NCBI GenBank assembly: GCA_910585205.1
Contig: CAJUCC010000092.1
Coordinates: 1 to 64,000 of the forward strand
Reading direction: 5' to 3'
Length of the DNA: 64,000 nt
Origin: an uncultured Lachnospiraceae bacterium
GTDB lineage: Bacteria > Bacillota > Clostridia > Lachnospirales > Lachnospiraceae
The notes below the pieces were generated by a model that worked only from the letters and a program-made list of their open reading frames with translations, did not search any database and was not told the origin of the DNA. Shown here in pieces: positions 25,594-34,035 of this stretch. A program made the position numbers and the translations under genes. The stretch's first letter is position 1, and the number at the start of each line of letters is the position of its first letter.

Positions 25594-26381
25594 CGGTAAG
25601 GAATGTATATAAGACGTTTAACAAAGGCACGATCAATGAAAAAAAAGCGTTGTGCGGGCTGAGCCTGCATCTGGAACCGGGCGATTTTGTGACGATAATC
25701 GGCGGCAACGGTGCGGGAAAATCCACATTGCTGAATATGATTGCCGGGGTGTATCCGATCGACAACGGGCGGATTGAGATCGCAGGAGTTAATATTTCCC
25801 GCCATCCGGAACATCGGCGTGCGAAATATATCGGACGGGTCTTTCAGGATCCTATGCGCGGGACAGCCGCCGGCATGCAGATTGAGGAAAATCTGGCGCT
25901 GGCGTACAGACGCGGAAAAAAGCGCACGCTGCGTTGGGGCGTTACCCGGAAAGAGACGGAACTGTACCGGGAAAAACTGAAAATACTGAATCTGGGACTG
26001 GAAAACCGTATGACATCCAAAGTCGGGCTGCTGTCCGGCGGGCAGCGGCAGGCGTTGACGCTGCTGATGGCGACGCTGATCGAGCCGAAGCTGCTGCTTT
26101 TGGACGAACATACGGCGGCGCTCGATCCCAAGACGGCAAAAACGGTACTTGATCTGACGGAAAAGATTATCGTGGAGCGCAATCTGACCGCATTGATGGT
26201 GACACATAATATGAAAGATGCCATTCGCCTGGGCAATCGTCTGATTATGATGCATGAGGGACGGATTATTTATGATGTGTCGGGGGAGGCGAAAAAGCAG
26301 CTTCATGTGTCGGATCTGCTTGCCAAGTTCGAAGAAGCAAGCGGCGGCGAATTTGCCAATGACAGGATGATGCTGTCATGA
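25587..26381 (+). CDS. ABC transporter ATP-binding protein, TrpZ-like
   Basis: 264 aa. Walker A IGGNGAGKSTL near residue 40, signature LSGGQRQALTLLMA, Walker B LLLLDEHTAALDPKT and H-loop MVTHNMKDAIRLGNRLIMM. The DEHTAALD Walker B variant is typical of this transporter family. It completes the three-gene importer with the lipoprotein and permease. A 210-bp gap follows that holds the ribosome site of the next gene and no recognised element. Confidence 0.9.
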   Translation: MLTVRNVYKTFNKGTINEKKALCGLSLHLEPGDFVTIIGGNGAGKSTLLNMIAGVYPIDNGRIEIAGVNISRHPEHRRAKYIGRVFQDPMRGTAAGMQIEENLALAYRRGKKRTLRWGVTRKETELYREKLKILNLGLENRMTSKVGLLSGGQRQALTLLMATLIEPKLLLLDEHTAALDPKTAKTVLDLTEKIIVERNLTALMVTHNMKDAIRLGNRLIMMHEGRIIYDVSGEAKKQLHVSDLLAKFEEASGGEFANDRMMLS

Positions 26382-26591
26382 CGGTACTGCGCGGCGGATG
26401 CGGAACGAACGGCTTCACGGTTCGCGGCGGCCGGCCTGTCTGACCCGTTACAACTCCGCAAGAATTTCTACAAAAATACTGGATTTTTTGGCATAAATAT
26501 GAGAAAATGGTAGAGATGATTGCGACGGGGCTGTGTCAGGCGGCGGAGCTTCGTTAAAAAGAATAATCTACATATTGAAAGGAGTTTTCAC

Positions 26592-27284
26592 ATGATTTAT
26601 TCAAAAGAAGTGGAAGAAATGACTTGTGTGGCACAGGGCGTTCATCATGGCTGTGCTCCAATCCCGGAAGAAGCTAAGTGGGTTCAGGCGAAAAAAGTAG
26701 AAGACATTTCCGGTTTGACACATGGCGTGGGCTGGTGTGCGCCGCAGCAGGGTGCGTGCAAACTGACCCTGAACGTAAAAGAAGGAATCATTCAGGAGGC
26801 ATTGGTGGAAACCATCGGCTGTTCCGGTATGACACATTCCGCAGCGATGGCATCCGAGATTCTGCCGGGTCTTACTGTTATGGAAGCTCTGAATACTGAC
26901 CTTGTATGTGATGCGATCAATACGGCAATGAGAGAGCTGTTTTTACAGATTGTATACGGACGTACACAGTCTGCGTTTTCCGAAGACGGTCTCCCGGTTG
27001 GCGCCGGTCTGGAAGATCTCGGCAAGGGTCTGAGAAGCCAGGTTGGTACCATGTATGGTACATTGAAGAAAGGTCCCCGTTATCTTGAGATGGCAGAAGG
27101 CTATGTTACAGGCATCGCGCTTGACAAAGACGATCAGATCATCGGCTACAAGTTCGTGAGCCTTGGCAAGATGACTGACTTTATCAAGAAGGGTGACGAT
27201 CCGAATACGGCATATGAGAAAGCATGCGGACAGTACGGACGTGTGGATGATGCTGTTAAGATCATCGACCCCAGAGTAGAATAA
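26592..27284 (+). CDS. Iron-sulfur cluster assembly scaffold-like protein of the GGGtGRT gene pair
   Basis: 230 aa, soluble. Conserved cysteines: MTCVAQGVHHGCAP, GWCAPQQGACKL and ETIGCSGMTHSAAMASEIL; the last resembles the GC(S/G) cysteine segment of IscU/NifU scaffolds, so cluster or metal binding is likely. The family is annotated as an iron-sulfur scaffold that almost always sits beside the GGGtGRT protein; a defined function is not known to me. ATG 26592 has AAAGGAG upstream. Codon choice, with many CGT Arg and GAA/GGT codons, differs by eye from neighbours and suggests strong expression. Next gene starts 18 bp after the stop. Confidence 0.75.
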   Translation: MIYSKEVEEMTCVAQGVHHGCAPIPEEAKWVQAKKVEDISGLTHGVGWCAPQQGACKLTLNVKEGIIQEALVETIGCSGMTHSAAMASEILPGLTVMEALNTDLVCDAINTAMRELFLQIVYGRTQSAFSEDGLPVGAGLEDLGKGLRSQVGTMYGTLKKGPRYLEMAEGYVTGIALDKDDQIIGYKFVSLGKMTDFIKKGDDPNTAYEKACGQYGRVDDAVKIIDPRVE

Positions 27285-27302
27285 TAGGAGGAGGACAATA
27301 CA

Positions 27303-28313
27303 ATGGCATTATTTGAATCATATGAGAGACGTATTGATAAAATCAATGGTGTATTAAACGGCTATGGCATCTCTTCCCTTGAAGAAGCAGAAAAAATTAC
27401 GAAAGATGCCGGACTGGACGTATATGAGCAGGTTAAGAAGATTCAGCCGATCTGCTTTGAAAATGCATGCTGGGCATATACGGTGGGCGCAGCAATCGCA
27501 ATCAAAAAAGGCTGCAAAAAAGCTGCCGACGCTGCTGCAGCGATCGGAGAGGGGCTACAGGCATTCTGTATTCCCGGTTCCGTTGCCGATACCCGTAAGG
27601 TAGGTCTGGGCCATGGCAATCTTGGCAAGATGCTTCTGGAAGAAGAGACAGACTGCTTCGCATTCCTGGCAGGTCATGAGTCGTTTGCCGCTGCAGAGGG
27701 CGCTATCGGTATTGCCGAGAAGGCTAACAAAGTGCGCAAGAAACCGCTTCGTGTTATCTTAAACGGACTTGGCAAAGACGCTGCCCTGATTATTTCCCGT
27801 ATCAACGGTTTTACCTTTGTGGAGACAGAGTATGATCCTTATACCAATGAAGTAAAAGAGATCAGCAGAACACCGTATTCCGAGGGACTTCGCGCAAAAG
27901 TAAACTGCTATGGCGCTAACTCCGTTCCGGAAGGCGTTGCAATCATGTGGAAAGAAAACGTAGACGTTTCCATCACAGGAAACTCCACGAACCCGACCCG
28001 GTTCCAGCATCCGGTTGCAGGTACCTATAAGAAAGAGAGAACGGAAGCAGGAAAGAAATACTTCTCCGTAGCATCCGGCGGCGGCACGGGACGTACGCTG
28101 CATCCTGACAATATGGCTGCAGGTCCCGCTTCCTATGGCTTCACGGATACACTGGGCCGTATGCATTCCGACGCACAGTTCGCAGGTTCTTCTTCCGTAC
28201 CGGCGCATGTGGAAATGATGGGCCTGATCGGTATGGGCAATAACCCGATGGTAGGCGCTACCGTAGCGGTTGCGGTCAGCATCGAGGAAGCGGCGAACGC
28301 CGGCAAATTCTAA
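27303..28313 (+). CDS. GGGtGRT protein
   Basis: 336 aa. The family is named for a conserved motif, here ASGGGTGRTLHPDNM near residue 260, followed by GFTDTLGRMHSDAQFAGSSSVPAHVEMMGLIG. Other conserved blocks: ICFENACWAYTVGAAIAIKKG and GLGHGNLGKML. It has no membrane segments and no classic catalytic motif I can assign. Its constant partner is the scaffold-like gene just upstream (18 bp), so the two probably work together. A GGAGGAGG ribosome site precedes ATG 27303. High-expression-like codons, as in the partner. Function unknown in the literature I know. Confidence 0.9.
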   Translation: MALFESYERRIDKINGVLNGYGISSLEEAEKITKDAGLDVYEQVKKIQPICFENACWAYTVGAAIAIKKGCKKAADAAAAIGEGLQAFCIPGSVADTRKVGLGHGNLGKMLLEEETDCFAFLAGHESFAAAEGAIGIAEKANKVRKKPLRVILNGLGKDAALIISRINGFTFVETEYDPYTNEVKEISRTPYSEGLRAKVNCYGANSVPEGVAIMWKENVDVSITGNSTNPTRFQHPVAGTYKKERTEAGKKYFSVASGGGTGRTLHPDNMAAGPASYGFTDTLGRMHSDAQFAGSSSVPAHVEMMGLIGMGNNPMVGATVAVAVSIEEAANAGKF

Positions 28314-28334
28314 GAAACAGCATATGTTATTTAT

Positions 28335-28373
28335 CAGGGCTTCTGCTGATGTGGATTGTTGGCGGAAGCCCTG
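28335..28373 (+). terminator. Hairpin after the GGGtGRT pair
   Basis: CAGGGCTTC (28335-28343) pairs with GAAGCCCTG (28365-28373) around a 21-nt loop. No T-tract follows, so it may protect the mRNA 3' end rather than terminate. Confidence 0.45.
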
Positions 28374-28384
28374 AATTTGCATGA

Positions 28385-29186
28385 CGGCGTCGGCCAGGGG
28401 AGATTGTCTGGGATGCGAATATGAAGGGGACGGTCTGTCTTGAGGATGGCGGCGGGTTTGTCGTCAATGAGTGGGTGCAAAGCGACTGGGGAGAATGGCT
28501 TTACTTTGGGCCGGATGGTCTGGCGTTTGTATGGAATTGCAAAGAACCCTGCCTGATTGCTTCCTGGCCGGACGGAACCCTTTATGCAGATAAGCGGGTG
28601 CGAAACGCCGCAGGACAGCCTGGGCAGCAGCCTGCATTCAGCGTACCGGGCACGCAGGGAGACATCCGCTATAAAGGACTTTGGCAAATGCTGGATAATA
28701 TTTTTGCGCAGATTATCACACCGGATATGGATACCCATGACAAACTGAAAGCGTGTCATGATTATATTGTCCGCAATATGAAGGACGAACGATATGAGGA
28801 AGTGGGAGATTGGAAAGATGTCTCCGTTGCAGACCGCGAACTTGATCTTTATTCCACTACTTATGTGGAAGCATATGCAGCGCTGGCTTCCGGGATCGGT
28901 GTCTGCGACACATACAGCGCTGTTTTTGCAGCAATGGCATGGAAACTGGGGCTTCCCATGTATATGGTGAGCGGCGCTGTCACTACAAGCGGAGGCGGCT
29001 ACACCCCTCACGTATGGTGTCAGTTAGACGCACCCGACGGTACGGTTTATATATTTGATCCTCATATTTGATTATCTGACCACGCTGAGGGGAAACGGCG
29101 CAGTGAGCAATGCACGCTTTGGGCCGACACAGGCGCAGGTGGCAGGGAAATATACAAAGATGGAAACGTTGTTTGATTATCAGTAA
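28385..29186 (+). pseudogene. Transglutaminase-like protein remnant, frameshifted and N-terminally truncated
   Basis: A transglutaminase-like domain is clear: LASGIGVCDTYSAVFAAMAWKLG carries the Cys, TPHVWCQLD the His and YIFDP the Asp of the triad. The longest frame (ATG 28421) stops at TGA 29069 straight after IFDPHI. One base later the other frame carries on as DYLTTLRGNGAVSN and ends at TAA 29186, so a +1 insertion in a short T run separates them. The N-terminus has no signal peptide or ribosome site; the first residues (WDANM, then VVNEWVQSDWGEWLYFGPDG) resemble the tail of choline-binding-like repeats, so the 5' end is missing too. An assembly error could also explain the frameshift. 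Confidence 0.75.
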
Positions 29187-29218
29187 GAACGTTTTTGGTT
29201 GGACTGTCTGGTACAGCC

Positions 29219-29254
29219 AGGACACGGAGCAGTAAATTGTTCCGTGTCCTTTTT
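29219..29254 (+). terminator. Intrinsic terminator before the NAD-linked operon
   Basis: AGGACACGGA (29219-29228) pairs with TCCGTGTCCT (29241-29250), followed by TTTT. It separates the transglutaminase remnant from the operon promoter. Confidence 0.85.
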
Positions 29255-29284
29255 GTATGCGATTGTTTTTAAATCAAAAACCGC

Positions 29285-29334
29285 TTGACATAATATCATT
29301 TTGATATTATCATATACGCATAAAGATAATATCA
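29285..29334 (+). promoter_or_regulatory. Promoter and operator cluster of the NAD-linked triad operon
   Basis: TTGACA (29285-29290), 17-bp spacer and TATCAT (29308-29313) form a strong promoter. Three palindromic sites overlap it: ACATAATATCA (29288-29298), TGATATTATCA (29302-29312, perfect) and AGATAATATCA (29324-29334), consensus TGATA-N-TATCA. The first two also form one larger palindrome (29290-29310). A bound repressor would cover -35, -10 and +1. The likely regulator is the NrtR-like Nudix protein at the end of the same operon; this pairing is inferred. Confidence 0.7.
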
Positions 29335-29366
29335 AAATAACAATAAGACAGACGGGAGGAATGCAA

Positions 29367-29483
29367 ATGAAAACAGCCTATCAGGAAATTGTAAATGTAA
29401 CCGGTATCGGTGCCCGGGAAAACCCGATTTCGATGGAGGATATTCTGCGGAAGGCAGAGGGGAAAACATGGTGCCGGCCATAG
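29367..29483 (+). CDS. Leader peptide-size small protein, 38 aa
   Basis: First reading frame of the operon: ATG 29367, GGGAGGA 6 bp upstream. Sequence runs from MKTAYQEIVNVTGIG to KAEGKTWCRP. No membrane segment or repeat. Its last 16 bases overlap the hydrolase ATG at 29468, so the two are coupled. It may be a small functional protein or just a translational leader. Not recognised. Confidence 0.5.
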   Translation: MKTAYQEIVNVTGIGARENPISMEDILRKAEGKTWCRP

Positions 29484-30277
29484 AGAGCAAAGAGCGGATA
29501 CTGTTTCTCGCGATTGATGTACAGCAGGACTTTATGGAGGGCGGAGCGCTGGGGGTTCCGGGTTCCGGAGGAGACGTGGAACGTATGACGCGGTTTTTAT
29601 ATGAAAATATGGAGCGGATTTCCAATATTGCCGTTTCACTTGATACGCATACGCCGCACCAGATCTTTCATCCCTGCTGGTGGATTGACGAAAACGGCAA
29701 TCATCCGGCTCCGAATACGCCGATTTCACTGGACGATCTGGACCGGGGCAGATACCGGGCGGTAATCAATCCGGCGGCATCCCGGGATTATATCAGACAT
29801 CTGGAACAGGACGGAAAAAAGACACTGGTCATATGGCCGTATCACTGCCTGCAGGGTACGACAGGAGCGGCGCTGGAAAACCAGTTTGCGAATATGGTTT
29901 ATTTCCATTCCGTGGCCAGAAAAGCCGTTACACAGCGTATGGTAAAGGGGACCGACCCGCTCAGTGAAATGTACGGTATCTACAGGCCGGAATATGATGT
30001 GAATCATTATATCAATCTGGAGGCGCTCAACAAACTGGAACGGTATGACAGGATTTTGATTGCGGGGGAGGCCAAGTCCCACTGTGTTCTGGAATCGATC
30101 GGGCAGATTTTGAAACATTACGGGAAACGGCCGGAGATTACCCGCAAAGTATTTGTTCTGGAGGACTGTATGTCTTCGATCCCCGGGTTTGAAGAGGCAA
30201 CGGAACGGGCGTTCGCGGACTTTCGCAATACCTATTCCGTTCATATCGTGAAAAGCACCGATAATCTGTTTGTATAA
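29468..30277 (+). CDS. Nicotinamidase/isochorismatase-family cysteine hydrolase
   Basis: 269 aa, longer than the usual 180-210. Catalytic triad is complete: Asp17 in LAIDVQQDF, Lys in MVKGTDPLSEMYG and Cys in GEAKSHCVLES. Metal-site segment SLDTHTPHQIFHP and WPYHCLQGT are the marks of nicotinamidases (PncA), which turn nicotinamide into nicotinate for NAD salvage. The extra length comes from insertions such as CWWIDENGNHPAPNTP. Its place in an operon ending in an NrtR-like NAD regulator supports a nicotinamide or NAD-related substrate. The exact substrate is inferred. The vWA gene starts 19 bp downstream. Confidence 0.82.
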   Translation: MVPAIESKERILFLAIDVQQDFMEGGALGVPGSGGDVERMTRFLYENMERISNIAVSLDTHTPHQIFHPCWWIDENGNHPAPNTPISLDDLDRGRYRAVINPAASRDYIRHLEQDGKKTLVIWPYHCLQGTTGAALENQFANMVYFHSVARKAVTQRMVKGTDPLSEMYGIYRPEYDVNHYINLEALNKLERYDRILIAGEAKSHCVLESIGQILKHYGKRPEITRKVFVLEDCMSSIPGFEEATERAFADFRNTYSVHIVKSTDNLFV

Positions 30278-30295
30278 GATCAGGAGGAAAACATT

Positions 30296-30975
30296 ATGAA
30301 ACAATGGCAGGAGACAGAGCATGTGATAATAGACGGTCTGGAGCGGATCGAAGTGGAAAATACGTCGATTATGGAGATTGACAATGAAATATCAACCTGA
30401 TTTTTGTGGGAATCGACCGGTCGGGTTCCATGGGGCGGTTTGCGCAGGATATGGAAAAGGCGCTGAGAGATTTTCGGGATGCGCTGCACACCTCCGGGGA
30501 GGCAGGTGAAATTCTGGTGGCACGGGCAGATTTTGCGGCGGATTTATCTGTGGGCGGTTATAAAAGGATTGCGGAATTCGATACGTCCTATGATACAGGC
30601 GGCTGTACGGCGCTGTATGATGTCATCGTACAGGGGACGCAGAAACTGAAAGCATACCGGCATTTTCTGAAAAAGGAGGGAATGCGGGTCCGGGCCGTAT
30701 TTGCCGTATTCAGCGACGGGAGAAATACCGTGGGAAATGATTTTGCGGGGGCCGCCCGGGCACTGGCCTGGCTGGAACAGGAAGAGATCACAACCGCTTT
30801 TATCGGTTTCGGCACGGAAGCGGTACAGACGGCTAATGATCTGGGATTTCGGAATATACTGGATGTCAACAGTTCCTCATCGGAACTGCGGCGGGCTTTT
30901 CAGTGCCTGTCCCGCTCCGTGATCGAATATTCCAAAAGTGTGCTGCCGGCGGGGGATCACTTTTTTGTCATATAA
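30296..30975 (+). pseudogene. TerY-like von Willebrand factor A domain protein, frameshifted
   Basis: ATG 30296 with AGGAGG upstream starts a frame (MKQWQETEHVI...IMEIDNE) that ends at TGA 30398. A second frame carries on at 30388 as INLIFVGIDRSGSMGRF and runs to 30975. The fit (IDNE then INLIFVGID) points to one missing base near 30388. The vWA metal site is intact: DRSGSM, the Thr of TGGCTALYDVI and the Asp of FSDGRNTVG, then IGFGTE. A GTG at 30406 could restart translation but would lose the first strand. Such domains bind divalent metal and partner proteins. Mutation or sequencing error cannot be separated here. Confidence 0.75.
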
Positions 30976-31022
30976 GAAATTCTAAGTGTGGTTTTTCGGT
31001 TTACGAATCAGGAGGAAAAAGC

Positions 31023-31652
31023 ATGGTAATCAATAAAATCGGCTGGCATCATCTGGCATACGGTATGAACTGTCAGGATGCCGGATGGGAAACGGAAGGG
31101 CTGAAAGCCGTCTGTGACGGATGTTCGGAGGGGAAACATTCGGAGGTGGGAGCAAAGGGATTTTGTCATCTGCTGGAAACCGGTCTGCCGCCTGCGGAAG
31201 CTTTTGTGAAACTGACGGCGCTTTTCGGACAGACACCGGACAGTATCCGGGATTATCTCTGTTTTACCGTTTTGCTCGTGCGGGAGACGGCGGAAGCGTT
31301 TATCCTGACATATTGCGGAGACGGTTATGTGCTGGGGGAGACACAGGACGGCAGATTTCTGACGCAGGAATTGGAAGGCGGGGAATATCCGCCGTATTAT
31401 GCCTACCGATATGTGGATGCGGCTCTGCTTTCACGTTACCGGGAAGGCGCAGCGTTTCGGACGCGCCGATTTTCGAAACACTGGTATAAAAATATAGGGA
31501 TTGCCTCAGACGGCATCCGGTATCTGCAGAGAAAACCGGCGATTTACGAAGAATTTACGCATTTACTGCAGTGCGGAAAAGCGTCCGCCGTAAAACGCCT
31601 GATTAACCGGGAGCAAAAGCTGTGTAAAGATGACATAACAATCGTTATTTAA
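31023..31652 (+). CDS. PP2C-family protein phosphatase
   Basis: 209 aa, soluble, compact. PPM/PP2C metal motifs are visible: GMNCQDAG, KAVCDGCSEGKHSEVGA (the DGxxxG plus Glu position), ILTYCGDGYVLGE, IGIASDGIRYL and the terminal KDDITIVI. It would dephosphorylate Ser/Thr-phosphoproteins with Mn/Mg. ATG 31023 has AGGAGG upstream. It lies between the vWA and kinase-like genes, the order of TerY-P triads (vWA, PP2C, kinase) described by Anantharaman, Iyer and Aravind. It probably acts against the kinase-like partner or a common substrate. Confidence 0.85.
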   Translation: MVINKIGWHHLAYGMNCQDAGWETEGLKAVCDGCSEGKHSEVGAKGFCHLLETGLPPAEAFVKLTALFGQTPDSIRDYLCFTVLLVRETAEAFILTYCGDGYVLGETQDGRFLTQELEGGEYPPYYAYRYVDAALLSRYREGAAFRTRRFSKHWYKNIGIASDGIRYLQRKPAIYEEFTHLLQCGKASAVKRLINREQKLCKDDITIVI

Positions 31653-31687
31653 TTTGGGGAAGCATATGTCATGGAGGAGGGGAAGCG

Positions 31688-33040
31688 ATGAAGACGGACA
31701 GCAGAGAACTGCAGAAGCTGACCAGACTGTCGGAAGGCAGGGAAGGCGTGATTTATGCCTGGCAGGATAAGGTTATGAAAATATACAAAGAGCATGTGGA
31801 TGTGTCATCGAAAGAGAAAAAGATTCATATGCTGATGGAGAAAAAACTTCCCCGGGAAGTGATACGGCCGCTGGATACGGTGGTGGATCAGGATGGCAGA
31901 ATGATTGGATTTTTGATGGAACGGGTGGAAGGGGAGGAGATCCGGCGGCTGGCAAATACGAAATACCGGAAGGCGCATCGTGTCGATACCCGTGAAACGC
32001 TTGCCGTTTTGATCCGTATGCGGCAGGGGATCTGTGTGATTGACAATCCCGCCGTGAAGATTCCGCGGACGGTCAGAGGCTGGCAGCATATGAGCCCTGC
32101 GCTTGTGGCGGCGCTGAAAAAGGTGTTTGAGCATAAGAGCCGTAAACTCGGCGGTGAATTGGAAGCGATGTATGCAGGTCTGCACTCCGGCGGTGATGTG
32201 TTCCCTATGCCGGTTATGATTGCGGCGGGGAATGAGACAGAGGAGGGGCGGCAGACGACAGCGCTGCTGCGGGGAGAGGAGGTGCGGATCGTCTGGAACG
32301 AGTTCTGCTATCTGGACCGGTCGGAGCGGGTTGTCTGCATCGCAACGGGGGAACGGATGCCGTGGGAGGCGGGTGTCCGGTACCATTTTCTGGGATACGG
32401 GACTGCGGTATCGGCATACCCGGACCGGTTTTGTTTTACGGCGGCGGGACGTTTTTATACGATGGCGAAAAGATACGGCAGCCACATTTGCACGGACGGC
32501 AATGATATTTATTATATAACGCGCGGTGATACCCTGATGCGGGTGACGGTGACGGAAAGCGGCAACGGTATCCGTCCGCTGGCAGGATGCGGCTACGAGG
32601 CGTATTTTGCGGTCGAAGCCGGGAGCTTTTGTCTCGTGGGCCGGTTCGGCAGCGGACTGGTAATCAACTGTGACGGCAAATATACGGAGCTGGATGAAAC
32701 GGGCAGAATTACGGATTACGGGATTCACAGAGATTCTGTCTGGGGCAGCTGGCTGGTAACACTGGAAAACGGCGACGGCAGTTTCTGCGCATGTATGACA
32801 GGTAAGGGCGCCGCATCGGTTACGGAGCAGATCTGTTATCCCTGCAGTCTGGGAAATCTGTGCATAGCAGATCATACGCTGTATGTCCCGATGGACGGAC
32901 AGATCAGAGCGTATGCTCTCACGAAGCGGGTGTACCGGGATTTTGCCTGCGAAGCGGTATCGGTAGGCAGCCGGCTTGTAAAGCGCGGAAACGGATTTCT
33001 TATCGTCAACGACGAAAATATCTATTGCTTTCCGGCCTGA
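31688..33040 (+). CDS. Kinase-like protein lacking the catalytic core, with beta-rich C-terminal half
   Basis: 450 aa. The N-terminal lobe looks like a protein kinase: glycine-rich LSEGREGVIYAWQD, the ATP Lys in KVMKIYKEH (near 30) and hinge-like IGFLMERVEGEEI (near 80). The region that should carry the catalytic HRD/HGD loop and DFG/DxD does not show them: after KAHRVDTRETLAVLIRM the sequence passes quickly to ALKKVFEHKSRKLGGELEAM. The C-terminal 260 residues (about 190-450) form repeated short beta blades (YLDRSERVVC, FTAAGRFYTMAKRYG, ICTDGNDIYYITRGD), like a propeller. So it is a pseudokinase, or one remodelled by an internal loss. ATG 31688 has GGAGGAGGGG upstream. Confidence 0.7.
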   Translation: MKTDSRELQKLTRLSEGREGVIYAWQDKVMKIYKEHVDVSSKEKKIHMLMEKKLPREVIRPLDTVVDQDGRMIGFLMERVEGEEIRRLANTKYRKAHRVDTRETLAVLIRMRQGICVIDNPAVKIPRTVRGWQHMSPALVAALKKVFEHKSRKLGGELEAMYAGLHSGGDVFPMPVMIAAGNETEEGRQTTALLRGEEVRIVWNEFCYLDRSERVVCIATGERMPWEAGVRYHFLGYGTAVSAYPDRFCFTAAGRFYTMAKRYGSHICTDGNDIYYITRGDTLMRVTVTESGNGIRPLAGCGYEAYFAVEAGSFCLVGRFGSGLVINCDGKYTELDETGRITDYGIHRDSVWGSWLVTLENGDGSFCACMTGKGAASVTEQICYPCSLGNLCIADHTLYVPMDGQIRAYALTKRVYRDFACEAVSVGSRLVKRGNGFLIVNDENIYCFPA

Positions 33041-33097
33041 AAAAGATTATGCTTACTTATATGCGGCAGAAAAGTGACAGACAGGCAGGGGGAAGGC

Positions 33098-34021
33098 ATG
33101 GGAACGTATGAGATGTCAGCGGAAGAGAGAGACTGGCTGGAAACGTATGATATAACGGAGTTTGACAGACCGTCGGTGGCTGCTGATATGGCGGTTTTCT
33201 CCATTATGGAGACGGCCGGGCGGGAGACGCCGGACCGAAAAAACTACCGGAAAGATCCGGAGAAGTGTCTGAAACTGTTACTGATCCGGCGTGGTTCGTT
33301 CCCTTTTAAAAACCGGTGGGCGCTTCCGGGCGGATTCTGTCGGCGCGGAGAGAGCACGCAGGAGACGGCGATGCGGGAGCTGCAGGCGGAGACCGGCGTC
33401 CGGGATGCCTATCTGCGGCCTTTTGCGATATTCAGCGAGGCGGGTCGGGATCCGCGGGGATGGATTATATCCCATGCGTTTTTGGCGCTGATTAACGGAG
33501 AATGCTATCGGGTGCATGAGGGTTCTGATGCCTGGGAGGCGCGCTGGTTCCGCGTGGATCTGAAAAAAGAAGAGAATGACAGAGCGATAGCGGCGGACTG
33601 CGCCGGGATTACCAATACCTATACCCTGTATCTTTCCGATGCGGAAGACAGCAGTGTGATGCTGACGGCGGTAATCCGGGAAGCGAGACGATTTCGGAAT
33701 TACCACGAAACCGTACGGTATGAAATTGTGGACGCCGACGGACTGGCGTTTGACCATGCGTCTGTGATTCTGTGTGCGTTTCTGGATCTGCGCCGGCAGG
33801 CGGAAGCGGGCGGGACGATCGTATTTGATCTGATGCCGGAACTTTTTACGTTGTCGGAGTTACAAAAGGCATACGAGACGGTACTTGGCAGACCGCTGCT
33901 GACAGCGAATTTCCGAAGGAAAATAGCTCCCCTTGTGACAGAGACGCAGGAAGCGGCCGCGGGTGCGGGACACCGGCCGGCGCGGCTGTTTCGGCGAAAT
34001 CTGGATGCCTTTTATTGTTAA
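33098..34021 (+). CDS. NrtR-type transcriptional regulator (Nudix + winged helix)
   Basis: 307 aa. Nudix domain (about 25-160): RRGSFPFKNRWALPGGFCRRGES, then the Nudix box region with one catalytic Glu replaced (RELQAET where REL.EE is usual), so hydrolysis is probably lost, as in NrtR regulators that bind ADP-ribose or NAD-derived ligands. C-terminal winged helix (about 240-305): FDLMPELFTLSELQKAYETV and RKIAPLV. Family members repress NAD metabolism genes (Rodionov et al.). Likely binds the operator cluster at 29285-29334. ATG 33098 has GGGGGAAGG just before it. Its stop touches the next gene. Confidence 0.85.
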   Translation: MGTYEMSAEERDWLETYDITEFDRPSVAADMAVFSIMETAGRETPDRKNYRKDPEKCLKLLLIRRGSFPFKNRWALPGGFCRRGESTQETAMRELQAETGVRDAYLRPFAIFSEAGRDPRGWIISHAFLALINGECYRVHEGSDAWEARWFRVDLKKEENDRAIAADCAGITNTYTLYLSDAEDSSVMLTAVIREARRFRNYHETVRYEIVDADGLAFDHASVILCAFLDLRRQAEAGGTIVFDLMPELFTLSELQKAYETVLGRPLLTANFRRKIAPLVTETQEAAAGAGHRPARLFRRNLDAFYC

Positions 34022-34035
34022 AGGGAGGTGAGCGA

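Noticed and set aside
29468..30277. Isochorismatase for siderophore synthesis
   Set aside because: No siderophore genes nearby; the metal-binding D-x-H...H and WPYHC segments fit nicotinamidases better.
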